NCBI GenBank assembly: GCA_026983515.1
Contig: JALWHT010000146.1
Location: 1-39,951 of the forward strand
DNA length: 39,951 bases
Direction: 5' to 3'
Source of the DNA: Sulfurovum sp.
GTDB lineage: Bacteria > Campylobacterota > Campylobacteria > Campylobacterales > Sulfurovaceae
Part shown: positions 28,471-36,842 of the stretch, piece by piece
Position numbering within the stretch: the first letter of the stretch is position 1
How the letters are laid out: every line of letters starts with the position of its first letter
Notes under the pieces: model-generated
Database searches by the model: none
What the model saw: only the letters and a program-made list of their open reading frames with translations
Told to the model about the DNA's origin: nothing
Translations under genes and position numbers: made by a program

Positions 28471-29163
28471 ATGCAGCTGTGTATTGCGCTCGATCTTCCC
28501 TCGGCAGAAGCAAATCTTGCCCTTGCCGAGTCTCTCAAAGAACATAACGTTTGGATGAAAGTAGGCTTTCGAAGCTACATTCGTGACGGTAAAGCCTTCA
28601 TTGAAGCTCTCAAATCCATCAATCCCGATTTCAATATTTTTCTCGACCTCAAACTCTATGACATTCCCAATACTATGGCCGATGCAGCAGAAGAGATCGC
28701 CAGGATGGGTGTGGAAATGTTCAACATCCATGCTTCTGCAGGTGCAAAAGCGATGCAGACAGTCATGCAGCGCCTTGAAACATTCGACAAACGTCCTCTC
28801 GTACTGGCAGTAACCGCGCTGACATCGTTTGATGAAGAAGGATTCCGTAGCGTATATGGAAAAAGTATCGATGAGAAAGCCGAGGAGTTTGCGAAAATAA
28901 GTTATGAGAATGGTCTTGACGGCGTAGTCTGTTCTGCTTATGAAAGCAAGGCGATCAAAGCAGCTACTTCCAAAGATTTTTTGACACTCTGTCCAGGTAT
29001 CCGCCCCTTTGGGGAAGATGCCGGAGATCAGCAGCGTGTGGCCACACTTGAAGTCGCAGCAAAAGAGCTGGTCGACTTTCCGGTCGTAGGCCGCCCCGTC
29101 TATAAAGACCCGGATCCCGCAGCGAAAGTAGCGAAAATTCTCGAAGTCATGGAGAAACGTTAA
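28471..29163 (+). CDS. pyrF: Orotidine 5'-phosphate decarboxylase
   Basis: FLDLKLYDIPNTMADAAEEIARMGVEMFNIHASAGAKAM; CPGIRPFGEDAGDQQRVATLE. Confidence 0.95.
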   Translation: MQLCIALDLPSAEANLALAESLKEHNVWMKVGFRSYIRDGKAFIEALKSINPDFNIFLDLKLYDIPNTMADAAEEIARMGVEMFNIHASAGAKAMQTVMQRLETFDKRPLVLAVTALTSFDEEGFRSVYGKSIDEKAEEFAKISYENGLDGVVCSAYESKAIKAATSKDFLTLCPGIRPFGEDAGDQQRVATLEVAAKELVDFPVVGRPVYKDPDPAAKVAKILEVMEKR

Positions 29164-29166
29164 CCG

Positions 29167-29301
29167 CTACTTGGCGATTTTGACCTTTTTTGCCGTTTTT
29201 GGATCGGCAAGCTTGGTCGCATGATGCATCCCTTTAACCATAAAATAGGCGCCAATGGCAAAGAGTGCCAAAACAATAAGCGGTGCAATTTTCTGAAACA
29301 T
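29167..29301 (-). CDS. 44-aa single-TM small protein (not in supplied ORF track)
   Basis: Reverse-strand ORF MFQKIAPLIVLALFAIGAYFMVKGMHHATKLADPKTAKKVKIAK, with minus-strand AAGGAGTGTT directly before the ATG. Confidence 0.65.
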   Translation of the reverse strand: MFQKIAPLIVLALFAIGAYFMVKGMHHATKLADPKTAKKVKIAK

Positions 29302-29453
29302 AACACTCCTTTAAATGATTAGTCAGCTGATTCTATCTAAAAAGTATGAGAAAAAGCATAAATTACAGGCTATTTTTCAAAGATTAAGTAAATAAAATTG
29401 CTTTTGTATATATAATATTTACAATAACTTTTTAACAATGAAGGATAAATACT

Positions 29454-30023
29454 ATGGCGGAAAAGAATATGAACAATGTCGACCAGATCAGGGAGTTGAT
29501 CTTTGGTCCTCAGATGAAAGAGTTTGAAGAAAAGTTCGACACACTCGGAAAAACAGTCAAAGAGATCGAGAAGCGCATACTGAGCACATTCCGTGAAGCT
29601 CACAGCAAATTGCAAAAAGAGACCGAACGCTCTCTCGAAGCGCTTGAACAGAAAGTAGACAACCTTGCTACCGCAACACAGAAAGAGCGCACCAAACTTA
29701 AAGAGCTTATCGATACCACCGATGAGACGCTGCAAACACAGATTCACAATCAGAAAAATGAACTTTTGACAAAAATAAAGATCATGAAAGAGAACATTGA
29801 CGATGAAAACCTGAAAATGAATGAAAATCTCAGGGAAATGAAAGCAGAGCTTGAAGCATCTCTGAATGAAGGGTTGGCAAACCTCGGTCATGACAAACTT
29901 TCACGTGATGCCATGGCAGGCATGCTGCTGGATGTTGCTATGAAAATCCAGGGGACAGACGCCGGATCGATTTTGGATGTAGGATCCCTTCTGACAGAGG
30001 AGTCAAAACCTGAAACAAAGTGA
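29454..30023 (+). CDS. Coiled-coil protein, first gene of putative GTPase operon
   Basis: Long heptad-rich helix (FEEKFDTLGKTVKEIEKRILSTFREAHSKLQKETERSLEALEQKVDNLATATQKERTKLKELIDTTDETLQTQIHNQKNELLTKIKIMKENI); ATG preceded by AAGGATAAATACT. Confidence 0.8.
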   Translation: MAEKNMNNVDQIRELIFGPQMKEFEEKFDTLGKTVKEIEKRILSTFREAHSKLQKETERSLEALEQKVDNLATATQKERTKLKELIDTTDETLQTQIHNQKNELLTKIKIMKENIDDENLKMNENLREMKAELEASLNEGLANLGHDKLSRDAMAGMLLDVAMKIQGTDAGSILDVGSLLTEESKPETK

Positions 30024-31947
30024 CACAGAGCTTGAACAGCTGAAGTCACTGCTTCTGTCTGATGAGCTTAAACTACTTCAAAAACTGGTATCAAAGGTTG
30101 AGCACCTTGAGTTTGAAACACTCAATGAAGAAGCGATCAAAAATAAGCTTCTTCCGCTTTTTGACGAGGTACTGCTGACACGTTTGCAGGAAAAAGACGA
30201 AGAGACGATCAGCATACTCTCCCGGTATTTGGCGCAAATCATTTCCAAAAGTGCAACGCAAGATCCAAATGGGCTTGAACAGGCTCTGCAAAGCATCATC
30301 TCTCCGGTAATCGCCAAAGAGATCTCTGAGAACAAAGAGAAGATGATCGATGCACTTTACCCCATCATGGGCGGTATGATCTCCAAATATGTCGCTCAGG
30401 CCATCAAAGAACTGATGGAGACCATCAACAAAAAAATTGAACAGGGATTTTCGGTTGAACGTTACAAACGTAAGCTCAAAGCAAAACTAAGCGGCGTGAG
30501 TGAAACCGAACTGCTGCTTGAAGAGAGCGCTGATGCACACATTCTGGCAATGTTCATTATCCATAAAGAGAGTGGACTGCTTATTAGTGAGGCACATACC
30601 GAAGAGAGCAACATCGGTGACCCCCACATGGTTGCCTCCATGGCAAGCGCTATCAAAGATTTTATCAATGACTGGATATCCAGCAACAAAGCTGAAAAAG
30701 AAGAAGTCCAGATACTCAGTTACGGGAAAGATACGCTCTACATAGAGAGTGCCGGTTCAGTCTACCTGATCGCCTTTCTTGACAGTGACCCGGACTATGA
30801 AATGCGCTCGGACATCAACGATTTTTTTGCCTCCGTCGTAAAACGTTATGCCGACTTTTTTCAAAGCTTCAACGGCGATGATGCAGCCAAAGAGGTACAT
30901 GAACTTTCAAAAAAAATGTATACATACCTCATTTCCCATAATGACAGGCAGCCCGACGGCAATAATACAAAATCATTCAACCCGGCAAAATGGGGATTGA
31001 TACTCCTGCTGTCGGCTTTGCTTTTTTATGTCGGATATCGTCTGAAAATATACTATGATATGAGTATGCTTGAAAACCGTGTAACCGAGCAAACAGGAGA
31101 AATCGTTACCATTCAAAACAAAGAGGGTCACTATATACTCAAAGGTATTCTCAAAGAAGCTTCCCATTTCAAAACAATTCAGAACATTCTTTCACAAAGC
31201 CCGTATGCAAAGGAGGTCGGCGTAGACCTTTCTCTCTCCGTAGGAGGTGTCGAAAAACTGATCCAACGGCAGAAAAAAAAGCTTGAAGCGCAAAAAGAGA
31301 TGTTACTTAAGCTGGATAATGCATATCAGAACGATTTACAGACATTAAAGCACCAGATAGTACCCGAACTAGACACTCTGAAAAAAGAACAAACACAACT
31401 GAAAAAGTCACTTGAAAGCTACAAAAACGAAAAACGTAAGTTACAACAGCTTATGGAACTGGAAAAAAATCTCTATTTGGCATTGGATCATGCTTTTGCA
31501 AACAATCCTTACTATGAAAAAAGAACCCACAGCCTGAATTTTGCGCCGCTGCATCTCTTTGAGGAGGGAAAAGTCGAACCTATAGGCACCAAACTTCCAC
31601 TTGTTACCGCGTCGTTTAAAAAGTATCTTCATGTGCTTTCCCCATACAAGCCTTATATCAAGCGTATTCTTATTCTTTCGTTCAGTGATACAAAAGGAAA
31701 TGCTGCACATAATCAATTACTGACAGAGAAAAGAGCAAAAAATATGCTGTCCTATTTTTTGAAAGATCCTGCTATTGCCCATTCGTCCATGCGTCCCCTC
31801 ATCCAAACCAAAGGAGAAGGGGAGAAACTTCCTGTTATTGTCAACGGGCAGGAAGATATGAATGCCTCAAGAAGGATCGAAATTCAATTCACACTGGATC
31901 ATGACAAAATCAACAGTATGATCAACCATTATTTGGAGAAACAATGA
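30010..31947 (+). CDS. Trans-envelope protein: large cytoplasmic N-terminal region, single TM, coiled coil, C-terminal OmpA-like domain
   Basis: TM at FNPAKWGLILLLSALLFYVGYRLKIYY; coiled coil KKLEAQKEMLLKLDNAYQ...ELDTLKKEQTQLKKSLESYKNEKRKLQQL; OmpA-like ILILSFSDTKGNAAHNQLLTEKRAKNMLSYFL...MNASRRIEIQFTLD. Start tentatively CTG at 30010 with GAGGAG 7 nt upstream; the listed ORF start (TTG 30184) cuts off a coherent helical N-terminus. Confidence 0.75.
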   Translation: MKQSDTELEQLKSLLLSDELKLLQKLVSKVEHLEFETLNEEAIKNKLLPLFDEVLLTRLQEKDEETISILSRYLAQIISKSATQDPNGLEQALQSIISPVIAKEISENKEKMIDALYPIMGGMISKYVAQAIKELMETINKKIEQGFSVERYKRKLKAKLSGVSETELLLEESADAHILAMFIIHKESGLLISEAHTEESNIGDPHMVASMASAIKDFINDWISSNKAEKEEVQILSYGKDTLYIESAGSVYLIAFLDSDPDYEMRSDINDFFASVVKRYADFFQSFNGDDAAKEVHELSKKMYTYLISHNDRQPDGNNTKSFNPAKWGLILLLSALLFYVGYRLKIYYDMSMLENRVTEQTGEIVTIQNKEGHYILKGILKEASHFKTIQNILSQSPYAKEVGVDLSLSVGGVEKLIQRQKKKLEAQKEMLLKLDNAYQNDLQTLKHQIVPELDTLKKEQTQLKKSLESYKNEKRKLQQLMELEKNLYLALDHAFANNPYYEKRTHSLNFAPLHLFEEGKVEPIGTKLPLVTASFKKYLHVLSPYKPYIKRILILSFSDTKGNAAHNQLLTEKRAKNMLSYFLKDPAIAHSSMRPLIQTKGEGEKLPVIVNGQEDMNASRRIEIQFTLDHDKINSMINHYLEKQ

Positions 31948-32450
31948 TATCTCGTAAAATTGTGCTCATAGGCGATTTTGCCACGGGGAAAACCAGTCTT
32001 ATCAGACGCTTTGTGGACAACCAGTTCAGCGATACCTACTTGAGTACCATCGGCGTAAAAATATCCAAAAAGATCATACAACTTGAAAACACAACACTAC
32101 AGGGCATGATCTGGGATATCGAAGGCGGTACGGAGACCAAACCTGTCAACAAGACATACCTCATAGGTGCACATGGTGCCATTTTGGTTGCAGACGGTAC
32201 CCGGTATGAAACACTGGAACACATAGCAATGTACCGTACACTTCTGCACAAAAACAATGCGAAGACCCCCTTTGTACTGGTCATCAACAAGTGTGACTGT
32301 CTTTCGGATGAAGCCCGTCATACTATAACAGAAAAGGCAACATCGATGTATGGAGATGTGGTAAAAAACATTTTCCTTACTTCTGCAAAAACAGGTGAGG
32401 GGGTGGAAGAGATGTTCCTAACCATCGCTTCGGAAATGATGGGTCCATAA
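31944..32450 (+). CDS. Ras/Rab-like small GTPase
   Basis: G1 GDFATGKTSL, switch I YLSTIGVKI, G3 WDIEGG, G4 NKCD, G5 TSAKTGEGVEEMF; 168 aa. ATGA overlap with upstream gene. Confidence 0.9.
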   Translation: MISRKIVLIGDFATGKTSLIRRFVDNQFSDTYLSTIGVKISKKIIQLENTTLQGMIWDIEGGTETKPVNKTYLIGAHGAILVADGTRYETLEHIAMYRTLLHKNNAKTPFVLVINKCDCLSDEARHTITEKATSMYGDVVKNIFLTSAKTGEGVEEMFLTIASEMMGP

Positions 32451-33646
32451 TGCATGTACAGGAAATACTGAAAGCGATCTACGACAACCACCATTATGAA
32501 TATCTGATTATTGACAACAATATGAATATTGTTGAGTTTTCAGATAAGGTATTTGACTTTTGTGAAACAGAAAACAAAAACTGTGAGCAGGTACCGCTCG
32601 AAGATGCGGTATATGAGTTATGCGGCATGCAGGAGGAGATACGCCGGATTTTCCTGGGAAAAGAAAAAAAATTCACCCTGCCTTATGTTTTCAAGGCTCC
32701 AGACCGCTACGTACATATCCATGTCAGCCCGGGACGCAGGCACAGTGTACCTGATGCAAACGGGTACCTGTACGAAACCGTGATCATCCTTTTTGAAGAC
32801 ATTACCCAGTTGGCGAAAATGCAGCAACAGATGGTACAGGAGGGGAATGAAAAAGCACTACTGTTAAAAACCATTTCTGAACAGAACCATCAGCTGCAGC
32901 TTTTCAATGAAGAGATGCAGCGCCTTGTAGATGAAGAGATCAGAAAAAATCTTGAGAAGCAGAAAATGCTGGAGCTTCAAGAGAGACATTCCCAGATGGG
33001 AGAAATGATCAGCATGATCATCCATCAATGGAAACAGCCGCTGAATGCCATACAGCTTATTGCCCAGGTATTAAAGATCAAAACCGAAAACAATACCTGT
33101 ACACCAGAATTTCTACTTGAAAAGCTTGAGGGTATCTTCAAGCAGGTAAAATTTATGGACCAAACCATCTACGTCTTCCAGAACTTTTTCAAACCTGCCA
33201 AAGAAAAAGTAAAATTCAACGTGTATGAAACGCTTGAGTCGCTTCTTGAGCTCGTACGCTATGAATATGAATATAAACATATCAAAATCGTTTTGGAAGG
33301 AGAAAAAGACGTTATCGGATTTGGCTATCCCAACGAATTTACCCAGGTCATACTGACCTTAATGAAAAATGCAAAAGATGCGTTTGAAGAACACCCTTCA
33401 AACAATATGCGGATTACCCTTGAAGTCCGGTCGGAAAAGGGGAAAGCATGTATTTGTGTGCGGGACAATGCAGGCGGTATTCCTGAGGACTTGATAGATG
33501 ATATTTTTGAACTCTATGTGACAACAAAAGAGGACGGCACAGGACTGGGACTGAACATTGCCAAACGGGTCATTGAAAACAATATGAACGGGCGTATTAC
33601 AGTACAAAACACCGAAGAGGGTGCAGAATTCAGAATTTTGTTATAG
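32450..33646 (+). CDS. Sensor histidine kinase with N-terminal PAS-like region
   Basis: H-box MGEMISMIIHQWKQPLNAIQ; N-box LMKNAKDAF; G1 VRDNAGGIP; G2 GTGLGLNIAKRVIE; no receiver domain. TAATG overlap with GTPase stop. Confidence 0.9.
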   Translation: MHVQEILKAIYDNHHYEYLIIDNNMNIVEFSDKVFDFCETENKNCEQVPLEDAVYELCGMQEEIRRIFLGKEKKFTLPYVFKAPDRYVHIHVSPGRRHSVPDANGYLYETVIILFEDITQLAKMQQQMVQEGNEKALLLKTISEQNHQLQLFNEEMQRLVDEEIRKNLEKQKMLELQERHSQMGEMISMIIHQWKQPLNAIQLIAQVLKIKTENNTCTPEFLLEKLEGIFKQVKFMDQTIYVFQNFFKPAKEKVKFNVYETLESLLELVRYEYEYKHIKIVLEGEKDVIGFGYPNEFTQVILTLMKNAKDAFEEHPSNNMRITLEVRSEKGKACICVRDNAGGIPEDLIDDIFELYVTTKEDGTGLGLNIAKRVIENNMNGRITVQNTEEGAEFRILL

Positions 33647-33664
33647 AAATCATACTACAAAATA

Positions 33665-34336
33665 TCAGCCTTTTGGCTGCATCAATGCTTTCACTTTCTT
33701 AAGATCTTCGAAAACATCTTTTTTGGCACTGGGGTTTCGCAGCAAAAAACTGGGATGATACGTCGGAATAAGCGTGTAGCCGTTTTGCTGTACGATACTG
33801 CCGCGCACCTTGCTGATAGCTGTCTCGTCACCTGTCAGGTAGTGATAGGCGGTTGCACCCAGTGTAACGATCAGTTTGGGCTTGACAATGGCTATCTGCT
33901 TCAGCAAAAAAGGCTGGCAGGTATGCGCTTCGGTAGGGGTGGGGGCGCGGTTATTGGGCGGTCGGCATTTGACAATATTGGCAATGTAGACTTCTTTTCT
34001 TGGAATAAGCAGCACATTTTCGATCATTTTTGTCAGCAGTTCGCCCGAACGCCCTACAAAAGGACGTCCCATGCTGTCTTCTGTCGCCCCAGGTCCCTCA
34101 CCGATGAACATGATCTCGGCATGGGGATTGCCTTCTCCAAAGACTACATTGGTACGGCTTTTACTCAGATCGCAGAGGTGACACTTGAGCGCCTGTGCCT
34201 TGAGTGCTTCAAGATCATCAGGCAGTGTGAGCGCACTCTCGTCTTCTTTAAAAATAGAAACATCGGTATAGCGGTAGCCCAGCTGTTTAAGCTGGTAGAG
34301 CTGTTTGAGAAGCAGGGCGTTTTTAAGGTTTTTCAT
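33665..34336 (-). CDS. Uracil-DNA glycosylase family 4 (Fe-S type)
   Basis: [81 protein letters not shown]. Confidence 0.93.
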   Translation of the reverse strand: MKNLKNALLLKQLYQLKQLGYRYTDVSIFKEDESALTLPDDLEALKAQALKCHLCDLSKSRTNVVFGEGNPHAEIMFIGEGPGATEDSMGRPFVGRSGELLTKMIENVLLIPRKEVYIANIVKCRPPNNRAPTPTEAHTCQPFLLKQIAIVKPKLIVTLGATAYHYLTGDETAISKVRGSIVQQNGYTLIPTYHPSFLLRNPSAKKDVFEDLKKVKALMQPKG

Positions 34337-34339
34337 AGG

Positions 34340-35152
34340 CTATTGAATATCTTCAAGCAGCATTGGCGTACCAATCGCTTTGAGGTTGGCATGGGTATTG
34401 AGGAAATAGTCTTTCCAAAATGCGGTGAGACGTTCAAGACTTTTGGCATCACGATAGGCATTTTTGCTACCTGTCATACCCACTGCCATCATGTAGACAC
34501 GGGCATTGTCAAAGTCGGCAAGAAAACCGCTGTTTGCGACTTTACGAAGCTCTTTTTTACGGTCTATCTTTTTGATGCCCCCTTTATGATAGAAGGAGGT
34601 AATGGCAGAATGTTCCAAACCGTCAGAGACAATGAGCACAATCTTCTCACTCGCTTTGGAAGGTTTGACAACACGTTTTGAGAGGTCATGCAGAGAACGG
34701 AAAATATCTGAATGCGGCAGTTTTTTGTTCGCACCTTTAAGCACGCGTACCAGTGCTTTGGTTGCTTTTTTCTTGGCATAGCGGTACTGCCCGTTCATAC
34801 AGGCTTTGTATTTTCGAAGTTTCTTTTTGGCAATATCGTATTCAGAACGTTTTGCCAGCAGCGGTTCGACAAAGCCCTCGTAGGCAACATCGGCATACTT
34901 GCCGTTGGCATTGGCAGAAAAAGAGGCAATCGTAACCGCATTGCCGTTTTTGATAAACTTCATCATATTCTTGTAAATGTAGATCATCATCTTTTTGTCC
35001 ATCGGCGTAGTCTGGTCGACAAAGATGAAGAGCTCTTTGGAGGGGATATTATCTTCAAGTGCGATGTCAAGTGCCTTATAGCAGCTTGGTACATCGTTGC
35101 GTGCAGCAAGCAGCGTGCCGAGTGTCAGCAGTATCAAAAAAATGCGTTTCAT
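34340..35152 (-). CDS. Exported von Willebrand factor A-like protein
   Basis: Signal peptide MKRIFLILLTLGTLLAAR; LFIFVDQTTPMDKKM in MIDAS position; KIVLIVSDGLEHSA; beta/alpha alternation typical of VWA. Confidence 0.6.
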   Translation of the reverse strand: MKRIFLILLTLGTLLAARNDVPSCYKALDIALEDNIPSKELFIFVDQTTPMDKKMMIYIYKNMMKFIKNGNAVTIASFSANANGKYADVAYEGFVEPLLAKRSEYDIAKKKLRKYKACMNGQYRYAKKKATKALVRVLKGANKKLPHSDIFRSLHDLSKRVVKPSKASEKIVLIVSDGLEHSAITSFYHKGGIKKIDRKKELRKVANSGFLADFDNARVYMMAVGMTGSKNAYRDAKSLERLTAFWKDYFLNTHANLKAIGTPMLLEDIQ

Positions 35153-36508
35153 TTACTTATCCTCGAATTCAAGATATTTTTTAAAAGTTCTGTCTTTGTT
35201 GTTACGCAGCAGCAGTGTCGTTTCTGCATCGGTACCGGTATTGTCATTGATAATGTTCATTTTATGCTGCAGCTTCTGAAGCTGTCTTTGCGCCACTCTT
35301 GCAATATGCGTTTTGGCACGCTCGTAGTAGGAGAGGAAGGCTTTTTTGGTACTGAAACCGCGCAACAGATCATACGCTTCACGTGATTCCCGACCGGCAA
35401 AATCGTAGTGCATCCCGAAAAAGATACCCAGAATCTGAATGAAAACAAAGAGCAGTCCCAAAATCATAAAAGTTGCGTCTCCGCCACGCTGATTGGTTTC
35501 ATCTTCTATGTTTGCATCCGTTTGTTTCGAAGCAGCCGGTGAAGCTTTACTCTCTTCATCACCAAAGAGTGAAGAGAGATCCTCTTGTGTATCATCGCTG
35601 CCGCTGTCGCCAAAGAGTGCTCCTACATCGTCATCTCCTTTGGCATTAGTATCTCCAAACGGTGAGGCATCATCATTGAAAATATTCATGGCACTCTCAT
35701 GTGAAGAAGCAATCTCCTGGACGAGTACCTGATGGCGGATGTAGGTTGCCCCTACCGCTACAGCAAGGATGAACGCTAGCGTCAGAATGGTTTTGGTGTA
35801 AGTGGTCTTGACCTTGTCGTTAACATCGAGCCGGTTAAGCATACGAATGTAATTGGGAGAATCTTTGTCATCGAATGTATTGTCAATGGTAATAAGTTTT
35901 TCATCCGGCTTGAGATCACGCCAGTTGGTACCGCCCGCATTGTCGTTTTTATACCAGCGTCTGATCTTCTTGATGAGGGTATTTTTGTGCAGCTCCTGTC
36001 CGGTAAGATGCGTCAGCCATACCAGCAAAATGGCAAGCATTGCCGCAACCCCGATGGCGCCTTTTTCTTGTACCGATTCACTGGCACCGGGAATGGTAAA
36101 GCCCGCCAGTACATAGGCAAACCCGAACGCTTCCACAATCACCAGTACAAAGATCATGATCCAGATGAATGTCGGTGTAGGTTTTCGTCCCAGCTCTCCC
36201 GCAGCATGGAGATAGTCTTTGGCTTCATCATACGACTCATCATCAACATCGACTTTTTCGTAAAAGTTATAGTAGTCACGGCAGAGACGCTCTTCGGAGT
36301 AGAACCACTTGTGATGCTCGTCAAACCCTTCGATATCCCGTGCCAGAATAGACAGTTTTCCAATGAAAGGAAAATTGTACGTAAAATTGAGCCACCAAAA
36401 TTTCACCTCCTGCCAGTGTGTGATAATAAATGCCAGTACAATGACAGCAAAACCAAGCAGTAGTGTCTCTATCTGGTGTGCCAAAATAAATTGCCGTATC
36501 TCTTCCAT
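35153..36508 (-). CDS. Hypothetical polytopic membrane protein with acidic FGD-repeat linker
   Basis: TM segments LLLGFAVIVLAFIITHW, FIWIMIFVLVIVEAFGFAYVLAGF, AIGVAAMLAILLVWL, ILTLAFILAVAVGATYI, FMILGLLFVFIQILGIFFGM; linker SPFGD...ALFGD...SLFGDEE; directly abuts the VWA gene. Confidence 0.75.
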   Translation of the reverse strand: MEEIRQFILAHQIETLLLGFAVIVLAFIITHWQEVKFWWLNFTYNFPFIGKLSILARDIEGFDEHHKWFYSEERLCRDYYNFYEKVDVDDESYDEAKDYLHAAGELGRKPTPTFIWIMIFVLVIVEAFGFAYVLAGFTIPGASESVQEKGAIGVAAMLAILLVWLTHLTGQELHKNTLIKKIRRWYKNDNAGGTNWRDLKPDEKLITIDNTFDDKDSPNYIRMLNRLDVNDKVKTTYTKTILTLAFILAVAVGATYIRHQVLVQEIASSHESAMNIFNDDASPFGDTNAKGDDDVGALFGDSGSDDTQEDLSSLFGDEESKASPAASKQTDANIEDETNQRGGDATFMILGLLFVFIQILGIFFGMHYDFAGRESREAYDLLRGFSTKKAFLSYYERAKTHIARVAQRQLQKLQHKMNIINDNTGTDAETTLLLRNNKDRTFKKYLEFEDK

Positions 36509-36644
36509 ACGCTTTTTTCTCCTTCAGCTAAATTAAAAGACATTATAGCTAAAAATAATTTTGCGGGGTTTTAAAAACAGATTGCTGTTAACCTTCATTG
36601 TGCAATTGCATGATAGAATACACCATTAAATACAAGGAGTTGTT

Positions 36645-36842
36645 ATGCCTGAAAATCCGCAGAACATTACCATATCACTTACTTCAAAGCAGGTTAAAAA
36701 ACTTCAGGAACTCACCAAGATCACGGGGGATGACACCACCAATGTCCTTAGAAATGCACTTGAACTTTACTATCGCCTCATGATGGAAGACGAAGAGCAG
36801 AGGAATCTTGCAAAGATCAATGCTCTGCTTGATGTCCAATAG
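36645..36842 (+). CDS. Small ribbon-helix-helix-like protein
   Basis: NITISLTSKQVKKLQELTKITGDDTTNVLRNALELYYRLM resembles RHH/CopG; ATG preceded by AAGGAGTTGTT. Confidence 0.6.
   Translation: MPENPQNITISLTSKQVKKLQELTKITGDDTTNVLRNALELYYRLMMEDEEQRNLAKINALLDVQ

Noticed and set aside
33755-34681. 308-aa plus-strand ORF
   Set aside because: Antisense to the uracil-DNA glycosylase and VWA genes; no motifs.
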